A stretch of 64,000 nt of DNA, from assembly GCF_004919045.1 (NCBI RefSeq), contig NZ_SWDW01000005.1, forward strand, positions 62,001-126,000. The letters are read 5' to 3'. The DNA comes from Sinomonas albida (GTDB taxonomy: Bacteria; Actinomycetota; Actinomycetes; Actinomycetales; Micrococcaceae). Position 1 is the stretch's first letter. Every line of letters begins with the position of its first letter. The notes beneath the pieces are model-generated. The model did no database searches. It had not been told where the DNA came from and saw only the letters and a program-made list of their open reading frames with translations. This document shows, piece by piece, positions 36,666 through 44,228 of the stretch. Both the position numbers and the translations under genes were made by a program.

Positions 36666-37223
36666 ATGCTTAAAAAAGCCCTCGCAGTGCTGTCCATCGC
36701 CGTCATGGCCCTTGTCGCCGCGCCCGCGGCTGCCAATGCCGCTGGCTACGTGCCGAGCGGCAACGTGACCGTTTCGGGAAGTGCCACGCCTGGTGGCACC
36801 GTAACCGTCAGCTTCGCCGCTGGTTCGTTTGCGCCGAATGAGCAGGTCTCGGTGTCAGTCAGTGGTGACACGACCGTCACGCTCTCCGCGGTTAAGGCGG
36901 CCGTGCTGACTACGTTCACGAAGGCGGCGTCCGCTTCGGGCTCCTTCTCCGTCAATGTCACGCTTCCAACCAATGCAACTGGTACCTACACCCTGACCGC
37001 AACCGGTCTCACGTCAGGCAACGTGGGTACGGCTTCGATCACGACCGTGCCTGCTAGCGGGAGCAACGCCACCCTCGCCAACACCGGCGGTGGGGCTGCC
37101 CTCGCGAACACCGGTGCCACCCTTCCGATGCTTATGATCTGGATCGGCGCTGGCGCGCTTGTTCTCGGTGTCGCAATTGTTAGCACGCTGGCGTTCGTGC
37201 GCCGCCAGCGCCGCAACGCCTGA
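36666..37223 (+). CDS. LANTG-type cell-wall-anchored surface protein
   Basis: 185 residues: signal peptide (about 1-26, ending ANAAG), an Ig-like Ser/Thr/Val-rich domain (SGSATPGGTVTVSF, about 35-125), then a sorting signal. Uniquely, the motif LANTG occurs twice (ATLANTGGGAALANTGATLP), followed by a membrane helix and RRQRRNA. LAxTG is the motif preferred by class E sortases, one of which is encoded at 19.9 kb. A TATAGT -10-like box at 36598-36603 lies just after the DUF4012 stop, and a strong terminator follows the gene. Confidence 0.92.
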   Translation: MLKKALAVLSIAVMALVAAPAAANAAGYVPSGNVTVSGSATPGGTVTVSFAAGSFAPNEQVSVSVSGDTTVTLSAVKAAVLTTFTKAASASGSFSVNVTLPTNATGTYTLTATGLTSGNVGTASITTVPASGSNATLANTGGGAALANTGATLPMLMIWIGAGALVLGVAIVSTLAFVRRQRRNA

Positions 37224-37249
37224 CGATAGCAATCTCAACAACCGCAAAC

Positions 37250-37296
37250 GCGTCGACCCGGTGGCCCTGTCAGGGAAACCGGGTCGACGCTTGTTT
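37250..37296 (+). terminator. Rho-independent-type terminator
   Basis: Perfect 13-nt arms GCGTCGACCCGGT (37250-37262) and complement (37278-37290) enclose a loop with its own CCCTG/CAGGG stem. TTGTTT follows. It lies 27 bases after the LANTG gene. Confidence 0.85.
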
Positions 37297-37305
37297 AGGC
37301 ACCTT

Positions 37306-37335
37306 AATACAACAGTCGATAATACAACAGTCGAT
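37306..37335 (+). repeat. Perfect 15-bp tandem direct repeat
   Basis: AATACAACAGTCGAT is repeated exactly twice (37306-37320, 37321-37335) in a very AT-rich patch, immediately followed by TATAAT. It looks like a regulator site or a -35 region duplication for the downstream SGNH gene. The rest of the 327-base gap (37346-37550) is a leader with no gene seen. Confidence 0.75.
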
Positions 37336-37340
37336 ATAAT
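37335..37340 (+). promoter_or_regulatory. Consensus -10 TATAAT
   Basis: Perfect TATAAT at the end of the tandem repeat. No good TTGACA lies 16-18 bases upstream, so activation through the repeats is possible. Transcription would start near 37347, giving a leader of about 200 nt to the GTG at 37551. Confidence 0.5.
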
Positions 37341-37550
37341 AAAAGACGTGTGTTTTTTAAATCTCGGAGCTGGGCTGCATTCGTGCACCTCTGGCTGTTC
37401 GAGTCTTGAGTTCCGATAAGGCCATGACAAGTGTGTTGCTAATCCTCGGTCGGTCTTCGTCGCTGCGGCAATGAACCCTCGGTTTACGTGTCAAACTAAT
37501 AGGGGCCGCCGCAGCGTGCTCGATCCATCCAGGGGACAGGAGGGGGTCCG

Positions 37551-38309
37551 GTGCGCACGCGCATCAAACTGATAGGTGTTGCCTTGTTGGCGGCGGGGAC
37601 GGCTTTGCTTGTGGTGGCGGCAGTGATGAAGCCAGCCATGGAGCGGGCCACCACCCAGGGGCCTCAGACGAGTTTCTCTTTTGCGCTGCCGACAGCGAGC
37701 GGGGCGCCCTCGCCCTCGCCGTCGTCCGTTCAGGCGCGGTCGAGCGCGAGCCCGACGCCCACACCGACGGCGACGGCGGCCACCCTGCGCTTCGCGGCGG
37801 TGGGGGATGCGATCACCGAGGCTGACAGCTCCGACTTCGCCGGTGGGCAGACCGGCTCGCAGTCCTGGGTGACGTATGCGACGAGCCCGAATCTGGTGTT
37901 CTCCGGAGGCTGGGCCGCGGCAGGCGCGACGACGGGGAAGATCGCCGCGAACGTCAAGCCCCTCGACGTCGATGCGCTCGTGATCGTTGCGGGGACCAAC
38001 GATCTCACGCAGGGTGTCTCCTTCGCGCAGACTACGGCGAATCTCGACCAGATCGTGGCCGCGGTCGGGGCGAAGCGCGTGGTTGTTTCGTCGATCCCGC
38101 CCCGTGATGCCACTCCACGCACGACGTCCGCCTTCAATGCGTCCCTCCGGCAGCTAGCGATCCAGCGCCACTGGGGGTTTGTCGATGCGGCGGCGGGTGT
38201 GCGGAACGGCGACGTGTACGCACCAGGGATGACATTCGATGGCGTCCGGCCCACCAAGGAGGCGGCCCAGATCATCGGCAAGGCGATCGCGGGCGCGATG
38301 CCGGGGTGA
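37551..38309 (+). CDS. SGNH-hydrolase-fold exported protein, catalytic residues substituted
   Basis: 252 residues with an N-terminal membrane helix (about 6-26), a Ser/Pro/Thr/Ala stalk, and an SGNH/GDSL-like domain from about residue 80. Block I reads AAVGDAITEADS, with Ala where the nucleophile Ser normally stands (GDSIT). Block III is intact (GTND). Block V reads FDGVRPT, with Arg in place of the catalytic His. The codons (GCG, CGG) are unambiguous. It is probably a non-hydrolytic glycan-binding or structural protein, placed beside the polysaccharide genes. GTG start with AGGAGGGGG just upstream. Confidence 0.85.
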   Translation: MRTRIKLIGVALLAAGTALLVVAAVMKPAMERATTQGPQTSFSFALPTASGAPSPSPSSVQARSSASPTPTPTATAATLRFAAVGDAITEADSSDFAGGQTGSQSWVTYATSPNLVFSGGWAAAGATTGKIAANVKPLDVDALVIVAGTNDLTQGVSFAQTTANLDQIVAAVGAKRVVVSSIPPRDATPRTTSAFNASLRQLAIQRHWGFVDAAAGVRNGDVYAPGMTFDGVRPTKEAAQIIGKAIAGAMPG

Positions 38310-38426
38310 ACGCCAGCAGATTGGGCGCTAAGGAGTCATAAAGACCGCCACTTCCAGCCCGGACCATCGAGTACTTTTTGAGGGTAGCCGCGGATTTCCC
38401 CCGATTCCCGCGGTGGGTGCGAGTAA

Positions 38427-38464
38427 GGCCCGGTTGCGTCCATCCCCCTTGACGCAGCCGGGCC
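38427..38464. terminator. Hairpin terminator between convergent genes
   Basis: Arms GGCCCGGTTGCGTC and GACGCAGCCGGGCC (one G-T wobble) enclose a 10-nt loop. It lies between the SGNH gene (+) and a small minus-strand gene and could serve both. Confidence 0.7.
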
Positions 38465-38506
38465 GCCGCATTTAACGGCCACGCGGCTAACGGCCACGCG
38501 GCCGGA

Positions 38507-38743
38507 TCAGAAGCCGAGCAGCTCAGCCTCCGAGAGTCCAACAGTGATCTGGGATCTCTCGACTTCGCTGTATCGCTCGAAGGTGCCAGGCGGGAGCACG
38601 CGGACCGCCTCCTCGAGCAACTGCGCTTTCTCCTCGGGCGGTTCGTCCTCGGAGTGCACGAGGAACGAGCGAACCCTGCTGGGCGTGATCGGGCTGGCGG
38701 CCATGATGAAGATGGCCTTGGTCAGCTCATTTCCGTCGGCCAT
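38507..38743 (-). CDS. Small hypothetical acidic protein
   Basis: 78 residues, soluble and acidic, with SEDEPPEEKAQLLEEAVRVLPPGTFERYSEVERSQ predicted helical and no recognised domain. AGGATCCGC precedes the ATG. An overlapping plus-strand frame exists, but this strand has more protein-like composition. Function unknown. Confidence 0.5.
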   Translation of the reverse strand: MADGNELTKAIFIMAASPITPSRVRSFLVHSEDEPPEEKAQLLEEAVRVLPPGTFERYSEVERSQITVGLSEAELLGF

Positions 38744-38858
38744 TGCGGATCCTGAGTGACGTGCGAGCGGATGGGGATGAGAATGTTCTACGCCCGGCAG
38801 CGACGGTTGGGAAGCCGCTGGTGCTGCCGACTTTGAGACGGGGTGGAAGGGCGGTCCA

Positions 38859-39515
38859 GTGAGCGCTGAACAGGACGAGGTAGCCGTGCGGACGGCCTAC
38901 GACACCGTCGCAGACACCTACGCGGACCACTTCCGCTCCACAGAACCCGAGCTGCCGTTGGAGCTCGCCATGGTCGAGCATTTCGCCTCCGTCCTTCAAG
39001 CACCGCGAAGGGTCCTCGACGCTGGCTGCGGGGCCGGTCGCATGATGCCCATCCTCGCGGGCTTGGGCTGCCAGGTTGAGGGGGTGGACCTCTCGCCGGA
39101 AATGGTCCGCCGGGCCAAGATGGACCACAGCGAATTCCGCTCCAGCGTCGGCTCCTTGACCGATCTGCCGTTTCCCGCGGCATCCTTCGACGGCGTCTTC
39201 TCGTGGTATTCGACGATTCACAGCCCGGACAACGACCTCCCGCGGATATTCGCGGAAGCGCGCCGGGTCCTGCGCGCCGGCGGGCTCCTCTTGGTCGCAT
39301 TCCAGGCCGGACGCGGCACCGTCGACGTGTCTGAGAGCTATCGACGCCGCGGCCACGCCGTCACGCTCCGGCGCTATAACCGCACTCCGGACCAACTGAG
39401 TGAGCAGCTTATGGCGGCGGGCTTTTGCGAGGTGGTGCGGCTTTCACGAGGGCCGGCCAAACACGAGAAAGACGATCAGGCCGTGCTTATCGCGACCCCT
39501 GCGGGTCGGTGCTAA
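38859..39515 (+). CDS. Class I SAM-dependent methyltransferase
   Basis: 218 residues with Methyltransf_11 features: motif I VLDAGCGAGRMMP (near residue 48), VEGVDLSPEMV (motif II, acidic residue for the SAM ribose), LPFPAASFDGVFSWYS (motif IV) and ARRVLRAGGLLLVAF. The substrate is not predictable. GTG start; the upstream GGAAGGGCGG may be the ribosome site. Single gene. Confidence 0.92.
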   Translation: MSAEQDEVAVRTAYDTVADTYADHFRSTEPELPLELAMVEHFASVLQAPRRVLDAGCGAGRMMPILAGLGCQVEGVDLSPEMVRRAKMDHSEFRSSVGSLTDLPFPAASFDGVFSWYSTIHSPDNDLPRIFAEARRVLRAGGLLLVAFQAGRGTVDVSESYRRRGHAVTLRRYNRTPDQLSEQLMAAGFCEVVRLSRGPAKHEKDDQAVLIATPAGRC

Positions 39516-39574
39516 ATTGGCCCGCATGGGGGGAGCGCGGGAGGTGCTCCTGTGCACAAAAAAGGGGCACCAAG

Positions 39575-40138
39575 TTGAGCAATTCGCAGTATCAGTCTGA
39601 CCAAAATCCCTGGCCGCCAGCCCAGGCTCAGTGGCCTTCGTCCGTGCCGTGGGCGGCAGCGCCGCCGTCGCCCTTTCATCAGGGGGCCGCGCCGCTGGGA
39701 CTGAGCCCTCAGAATGCGGTGCGCTCGCGGAAGTGGCGTATGCAGGTGGGTTGGATTTCCATCGTGCTGGCGATCTTCAATTTTGCGGCCGCGATGCTCT
39801 TCAGCCTTGCGCTCGCCTCGAATTACGCCGGCCGGTACGCCGACATGATCGGCGGCAGTTCCGTTGTGGTGTCCGTGATCGCCGGAGCGGTTTACCTTGG
39901 CCTCGCGATCTGGTGCCTCGCCACAACGCGGACGACGGCGGTACTACCCTTGGTCTTCAGCCTCGCCTTCAACGGCCTGGTCTTTCTGATCAGCATTGCG
40001 GGACTCGTCGGTGCGATCTCAAGGGGTGGGTCGCCGCAGGTCATTGGGCTCATCCTCGAGCTCTGGGTGATCCAGCGGTCGATTCTGGTGCTCCGCATGA
40101 AGCCGATTCAGGCGGCTTACGGTGCCGTCATCCGTTAG
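39575..40138 (+). CDS. Hypothetical four-helix membrane protein with proline-rich start
   Basis: 187 residues. Residues 1-50 are Gln/Pro/Ala-rich (NPWPPAQAQWPS), cytosolic in style. Four membrane helices follow at about 60-180 (WISIVLAIFNFAAAMLFSLALA, VVVSVIAGAVYLGLAIWCLA, VLPLVFSLAFNGLVFLISIAGLVG, IGLILELWVIQRSILVL). TTG start with AAAGGGGC eight bases upstream. No family recognised. Confidence 0.7.
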   Translation: MSNSQYQSDQNPWPPAQAQWPSSVPWAAAPPSPFHQGAAPLGLSPQNAVRSRKWRMQVGWISIVLAIFNFAAAMLFSLALASNYAGRYADMIGGSSVVVSVIAGAVYLGLAIWCLATTRTTAVLPLVFSLAFNGLVFLISIAGLVGAISRGGSPQVIGLILELWVIQRSILVLRMKPIQAAYGAVIR

Positions 40139-40280
40139 CCGGTCCAGCTTCGCCGAGTCCTCCGACCGGTTATTCGAGAGCCCAGTCCGACCTAGGCCTT
40201 AGGGCCATAGCCAATCGGCCTCCGGTCGCGTAGCGTCCGCTCTTACGGGCGATACGGCTGAGAGACCATGGGGGCGTGGG

Positions 40281-40610
40281 ATGGCTATGGATTTTGCGGA
40301 ACGGAACGGGCTCAGCGTGCTGGCGCTTCAGGGACGGTTGAACGTGAACACCGTGGATGAATTCCGTGGTGCTGTCACAGACGCCCTCCGAGCTGGGAGC
40401 ACCAGGCTGCTGATCGACCTCCGTGGAACGGATTGGGTGGATTCGACGGGACTGGGCGCGCTCGTGTGGGCCGCGACCTCGGCCCGCCGGGAAGGCGGGG
40501 ACCTGCGGCTCGTCAACGTGGGCGAGAACGTCAGGACCGTCCTCAAGCTGACGAGCGTGGGGAAGGTGCTCCCAGTCGTCGATGGCGAGGGACACGAGTC
40601 CGGGGACTAG
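40281..40610 (+). CDS. STAS-domain anti-sigma factor antagonist
   Basis: 109 residues, essentially one STAS domain: LSVLALQGRLNVNTVDEFRGAV, then LLIDLRGTDWVDSTGLGALVWA with the phosphorylatable Ser in DSTGLG. It works by binding an anti-sigma/serine kinase and releasing a sigma factor. No partner kinase is adjacent, so the target lies elsewhere. GGGGGCG lies a few bases before the ATG. Confidence 0.92.
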   Translation: MAMDFAERNGLSVLALQGRLNVNTVDEFRGAVTDALRAGSTRLLIDLRGTDWVDSTGLGALVWAATSARREGGDLRLVNVGENVRTVLKLTSVGKVLPVVDGEGHESGD

Positions 40611-40640
40611 CTTCCTCCCGGCGCCCGACTCGAGGCTCTG

Positions 40641-40801
40641 CTAGCCGCCCTGCCTGTGGTCAGTGAGGATCTCGGAGAGCGCAGCAAGATTGGCGCGCAT
40701 CTGCCGGGAGCCGACATCGGCCAGGTCGGCCTCCGGAGTGTCGCCGAAGACATCGCCGAGGCCGGGACGGGGACCAGGATGGATTCGTCGGTGACGGTCA
40801 T
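40641..40801 (-). pseudogene. Small gene with an apparent one-base deletion
   Basis: An AAGGAAG ribosome site precedes ATG 40801 (MTVTDESILVP). After about 11 codons the reading switches frame and continues as a protein-like acidic helix (GLGDVFGDTPEADL, MRANLAALSEILTDHRQGG) ending at TAG 40641. The total, 161 bases, is one short of a 54-codon gene. The C-run near 40770-40776 (GGTCCCC on the coding strand) is a natural slip site. It is either a broken gene, a sequencing error or a programmed shift. No family assigned. Confidence 0.4.
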
Positions 40802-40857
40802 TTTCGCTTCCTTGGCGTGACTCGATGAGGGCGCTGCGCGACGTCGACGGTGGGCAT
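40798..40857 (-). CDS. Possible 19-residue leader ORF
   Basis: A near-perfect GGAGGAAGGGAC precedes ATG 40857. The peptide MPTVDVAQRPHRVTPRKRK ends at a TGA that overlaps the next ATG (ATGA) of the frameshifted gene. The ribosome site and coupling are the only evidence. Confidence 0.3.
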   Translation of the reverse strand: MPTVDVAQRPHRVTPRKRK

Positions 40858-41072
40858 GTCCCTTCCTCCCTGCGGAAGGCGCGTTCAAGGGCATCGCGGA
40901 GTGCCCCCGGCTGGTTCCCGCGCTGGATTCAAGATGTGCTGGGCCCCGACTCGTTGTCCACGATAAGGCCGTAGGTCCTGTGCCGGAACGCTTCGATGCT
41001 TCCTGCTGGGTGGGCTGGGCGCCGGCGGTCGCGCGCTCGCCGAGCGCCGCCGTCGTCCGTTTCCTCGGTGGC
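40858..41072. other. Non-coding gap
   Basis: Together with 40611-40797 this makes a 462-base interval between STAS and the cation transporter. Apart from the small ORFs above and one copy of the CGCCGTCGTCCG word at 41048, no gene, RNA or clear hairpin was recognised. Confidence 0.5.
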
Positions 41073-41726
41073 TCAGGCGCGGAAGGTTTCCCACGCTTCG
41101 CGGGCTGCGTAGGCGACGACGACGACCCCGGCGAGCGGATCGGCCCACCACCAGCCGAAGAGCCCGTTCAGGATGAGACCAACCATGACCGCGGCGGCGA
41201 GGTACCCGTCGATGAGCGTGACCTTGCCTTCGCTCGTGAGGACGGGGTTGCCCATGAGGCGCCCGGTGCGCAGCTTGCCGCCCGCGAGGGCGAGCATGAC
41301 GACGACGGTGAGCGCCGTCCAGACAATGCCGAGCGGCGAGGCCTCCGGGCGGGCTCCGGAGGCGAGGACGACGACGATCTGCGCAGCGAGGTAGACGCCG
41401 AGGAAGATGAAGGCGATGCCGATCAGGCGTTGGGCGCGTGCCTCGCGCTCGCGGTGGATCCCCTTGAGCTCCCAGACGACGACAAGCGAGGCAAAGATCT
41501 CGATCAAGGTGTCGAGCCCGAAACCCGCCAGAGCCGGGGAGCCAGCCTGAATCGCCGCGTAGGCGATGAATCCGACCTCGGCGACGTTCCAGCCCAAGGT
41601 GGCGTATTCGAGGCGCAGGCCGGTCCGCAGCAGACCCGCGTCTCGGGTTCCAGGCGGAGGCGTGGCAGCGGTCATGGCAGGCGTACTGCTTTCGTCGAGG
41701 GAGCTCCGTTGACGGTATTCAATCAT
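41073..41726 (-). CDS. Cation diffusion facilitator-like transporter
   Basis: About 217 residues with six hydrophobic segments. Blocks typical of cation transporters: LEYATLGWNVAEV (TM1), GFGLDTLIEIFASLVVVWELKG (TM2, Asp and Glu placed like the CDF metal site), LIDGYLAAAVMVGL (TM5) and WWADPLAGVVVV (TM6). No cytoplasmic C-terminal domain. Start ATG 41726 has GAGG seven bases upstream; ATG 41675 is a shorter option. Ion unknown, probably Zn/Fe/Co type. Confidence 0.85.
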   Translation of the reverse strand: MIEYRQRSSLDESSTPAMTAATPPPGTRDAGLLRTGLRLEYATLGWNVAEVGFIAYAAIQAGSPALAGFGLDTLIEIFASLVVVWELKGIHREREARAQRLIGIAFIFLGVYLAAQIVVVLASGARPEASPLGIVWTALTVVVMLALAGGKLRTGRLMGNPVLTSEGKVTLIDGYLAAAVMVGLILNGLFGWWWADPLAGVVVVAYAAREAWETFRA

Positions 41727-41798
41727 TCGGCGACCTCGGCGTTCACAAGTGATATCGCTCACGGCGAGTGCATCTTTGGGCCGGTATCGTTGCCCCAC

Positions 41799-42161
41799 AT
41801 GCCCTATCTTGAACAGACCGCTGACCCTGTCATCATGCCGGACTGCTACCCCGATCCAGATTGGGACGGCATTGGGACGGTGGCGAGGGTCAGCATCCCG
41901 GGCGGCGGAGACGACGCCGTCGGATGGATTGTTCGGCAGGGCGATGCGCGCATCGCGTGGATGTCGTTGGTGCCGCCGGTAGTGCTTACAGGCTCGGATT
42001 CCGAGCCCACCGTCAACCCGCTGCAGAAGCTCTATGCGGACGGCCGTACCGTCGCCGAGGCCTGGGACGCCGTGCTCGAAGTCAGCGAGCACGAGGTCCC
42101 CGAGGATGTCGAGCTCCTCACGTTCATCGAAGACGTGCGGAAGGCGTGGGGTCTGGCCTAG
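41799..42161 (+). CDS. Hypothetical protein, candidate leaderless gene
   Basis: 120 residues, acidic and soluble, starting MPYLEQTADPVIMPDCYPDPDWDGIGTVARV, ending in a helix SEHEVPEDVELLTFIEDVRKAWG. No domain recognised. A TATCGT -10-like box at 41785-41790 ends 8 bases before the ATG and no ribosome site is present, which fits leaderless translation. It diverges from the cation transporter. Confidence 0.65.
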   Translation: MPYLEQTADPVIMPDCYPDPDWDGIGTVARVSIPGGGDDAVGWIVRQGDARIAWMSLVPPVVLTGSDSEPTVNPLQKLYADGRTVAEAWDAVLEVSEHEVPEDVELLTFIEDVRKAWGLA

Positions 42162-42167
42162 CGCTTC

Positions 42168-43295
42168 TCACTTCTGGGTGCGAAACCGCCCGGGGTTGGG
42201 GCGCCGCGGCGGCGTTGGCTCGGACGGCCACCGTCGGGGGCCCGTCCACATCGAGGGTGGAGCATCGAGCTCACGGCACAGCGCCAGCGCGGCGCGATCG
42301 TAATTTACCCGCCAGCCCCTGAAATGGGGCCAGGCATCCTCGTCGGATTCGGTGACCGGATAGCCGACCGAGCGGAGAGACTCCGCGGCTTCGGCGAATT
42401 CCTCGAAGCTGATCGAGATCGGGGTCGTGTCGGCGGACGCCAGGGCTAGTTCGGGCACCGGGAGCTTCGCCGCTCTCGCCATGTCGTTGAGGGTCTCAAA
42501 GCCAATGCGCAGCATGAGGCGTGCGGTGATCTTGGGGTCCGAATTCGGCGCGAGGGCGAGGTGCAGGGCAGCCGCGTCCATGATGGCGATGAGGGAGGTC
42601 AGCCAGTGCGAGTTGGTCCTCGGCGAGCGCAGGCGAAGCAGCGTGGTGTAGGTGGCGTGGGATTCGGCGACCTCGGCGGTCCACCGCTCCCAGCGGACGA
42701 AGAGTTCGCTGAGGACCGGCCCCGAGTCGCTAGTGCCCGTGCCCCAGTGGGTCCGGAGCAGGATTTCGGGTCCCCAAGCAGGAGTTCCCGCACGCGCGAC
42801 GAGGAGGCTGACCTCGGTTTCGCGGCGGTTGAATGAGGCGTACACGGTGGGCAGGTAGCCGATTTGGAGGCCGATCACGGCCATGCCCGCGAACCCGGCA
42901 AGGTAGGCGACCACTTGTCCGCCGCCTCCGTGCGGGACCGCGAACCCGAGGGTGAAGACGGACGAACCCGCGTCCTCGAGGGCCGCGCCCAGGTCGCCGC
43001 CGGTCTCCGGAAGCATCAGCAGCGCGAACCCGAGGACGAGCATCCCCATCCAGGTCGTCAAGCCGACCACGAGAGTGAGCGGGGCCTGCCAGCCGAGCAC
43101 CCTGTCGCGCCGTTCGAACGATTCCACTCCCCGGAGCGCGACGAAGAAGGCGCGGTCCAACAGGGCATCGAGAACTGCGGTCACCCACGACTTCACGCGC
43201 CTCGGGACAACGAGCGCGCCGAGGATGCTCATCGCGGTTCCGATGACGAGGCAGGCGCCCGCGGCGAACCCGACCCAGATCATCACGTCAGACAT
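42168..43295 (-). CDS. Membrane protein resembling a two-helix potassium channel without the canonical filter
   Basis: 375 residues: an N-terminal helix (about 5-27), then a helix-pore-helix unit (about 75-165) in which SSVFTLGFAVPHGGG stands where channels carry TVGYGD, followed by GFAGMAVIGLQIGYLPTVYASFNRRE. The cytoplasmic C-terminal 220 residues are soluble and unrecognised. Start ATG 43295 (MSDVMIWVGF) is preferred; a longer frame to 43352 exists. It may be a channel-derived protein with other selectivity; annotated at family level only. Confidence 0.75.
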   Translation of the reverse strand: MSDVMIWVGFAAGACLVIGTAMSILGALVVPRRVKSWVTAVLDALLDRAFFVALRGVESFERRDRVLGWQAPLTLVVGLTTWMGMLVLGFALLMLPETGGDLGAALEDAGSSVFTLGFAVPHGGGGQVVAYLAGFAGMAVIGLQIGYLPTVYASFNRRETEVSLLVARAGTPAWGPEILLRTHWGTGTSDSGPVLSELFVRWERWTAEVAESHATYTTLLRLRSPRTNSHWLTSLIAIMDAAALHLALAPNSDPKITARLMLRIGFETLNDMARAAKLPVPELALASADTTPISISFEEFAEAAESLRSVGYPVTESDEDAWPHFRGWRVNYDRAALALCRELDAPPSMWTGPRRWPSEPTPPRRPNPGRFRTQK

Positions 43296-43523
43296 GGAAT
43301 GCCGCGCTGGGCATCGATTGCCGGCCCGGGCGCACGAAGCTCCGAACACCACTTCCCAAGGGGCTCACCTGCTCCCTTCGAACACCCTGAACGCCCGTAT
43401 GCTACCGCGCCGACGGCGGCGCTGCAGCGGCCCTGCGGGCGTCACGCGGAGTATCGTCAGGCACGGCAGGACCGCGGCCCCGATGGAAGCCCGGTGAAAG
43501 CGACCAGATGCGGGCGGTGAGGC

Positions 43524-44228
43524 GTGGGGTTCGAAGCCACGGCAGTGTTCGACACCGTGGACCTCGTCGGTGTGCTGGCGAACGGTCTCCTCGGGGGCGC
43601 AGTCGCGCGGCAGCTTCGCTTCGACCCGATCGGATTCCTCGTGCTCGCGGTGCTCTCCGCGCTCGGCGGCGGGATGATGCGCGACACCCTGCTCCAGCAC
43701 GGCTTCCCCGTGGCACTGACCAACCCCGCCTACCTTCTCATCGCGATGGTGGGGGCAGCCGTGGCCTTCGTGGTGCGCCTCGACGGGGTGTGGGCCACCC
43801 GCGTCCTGCTCGTCGCCGACTCGCTCTCGCTGGGTTGCTGGTCCGCGACCGGGACGGCGAAGGCCCTCGGAGTGGGTCTGGGGTGGCTCCCGGCGATACT
43901 GCTCGGACTCCTGACCGCCGTGGGCGGAGGAATGGTGAGAGACATCGCCGTGGGCCGCTTGCCCGCGATCTTCGGCGGCAACACCCTGTACGCGACCGGC
44001 GCCCTGATCGGCAGCGCCGAGATGGCGCTGCTGTATCCGCTGGGCCTGGGAACCTTGGGTTTTGCGTTGGCGATCGTCACGGGCTCGGCCGTGAGCCTCA
44101 TCGCGCGGCGTCGCGGGTGGAGGCTGCCGGAGCCGGTCGAGCTTCGCCTGGGTGCGCTTCCGGGGTGGCGGTGGCCCCGCCGTCGTCCGGGCGCGGCCGG
44201 ATCCCGAGGCGGTAAGCGGCATGGGTGA
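43524..44228 (+). CDS. TRIC/UPF0126-family cation channel protein
   Basis: 234 residues, seven hydrophobic segments, with the internal repeat signature GGGMMRDTLL and GGGMVRDIAVG, the paired glycine-rich motifs of bacterial TRIC channels (formerly UPF0126). GTG start after GGTGAGG. The C-terminal tail is basic (RRRGWRLPEPVELRLG, RWPRRRPG) and overlaps the convergent acyltransferase gene by 131 bases. Confidence 0.92.
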   Translation: MGFEATAVFDTVDLVGVLANGLLGGAVARQLRFDPIGFLVLAVLSALGGGMMRDTLLQHGFPVALTNPAYLLIAMVGAAVAFVVRLDGVWATRVLLVADSLSLGCWSATGTAKALGVGLGWLPAILLGLLTAVGGGMVRDIAVGRLPAIFGGNTLYATGALIGSAEMALLYPLGLGTLGFALAIVTGSAVSLIARRRGWRLPEPVELRLGALPGWRWPRRRPGAAGSRGGKRHG

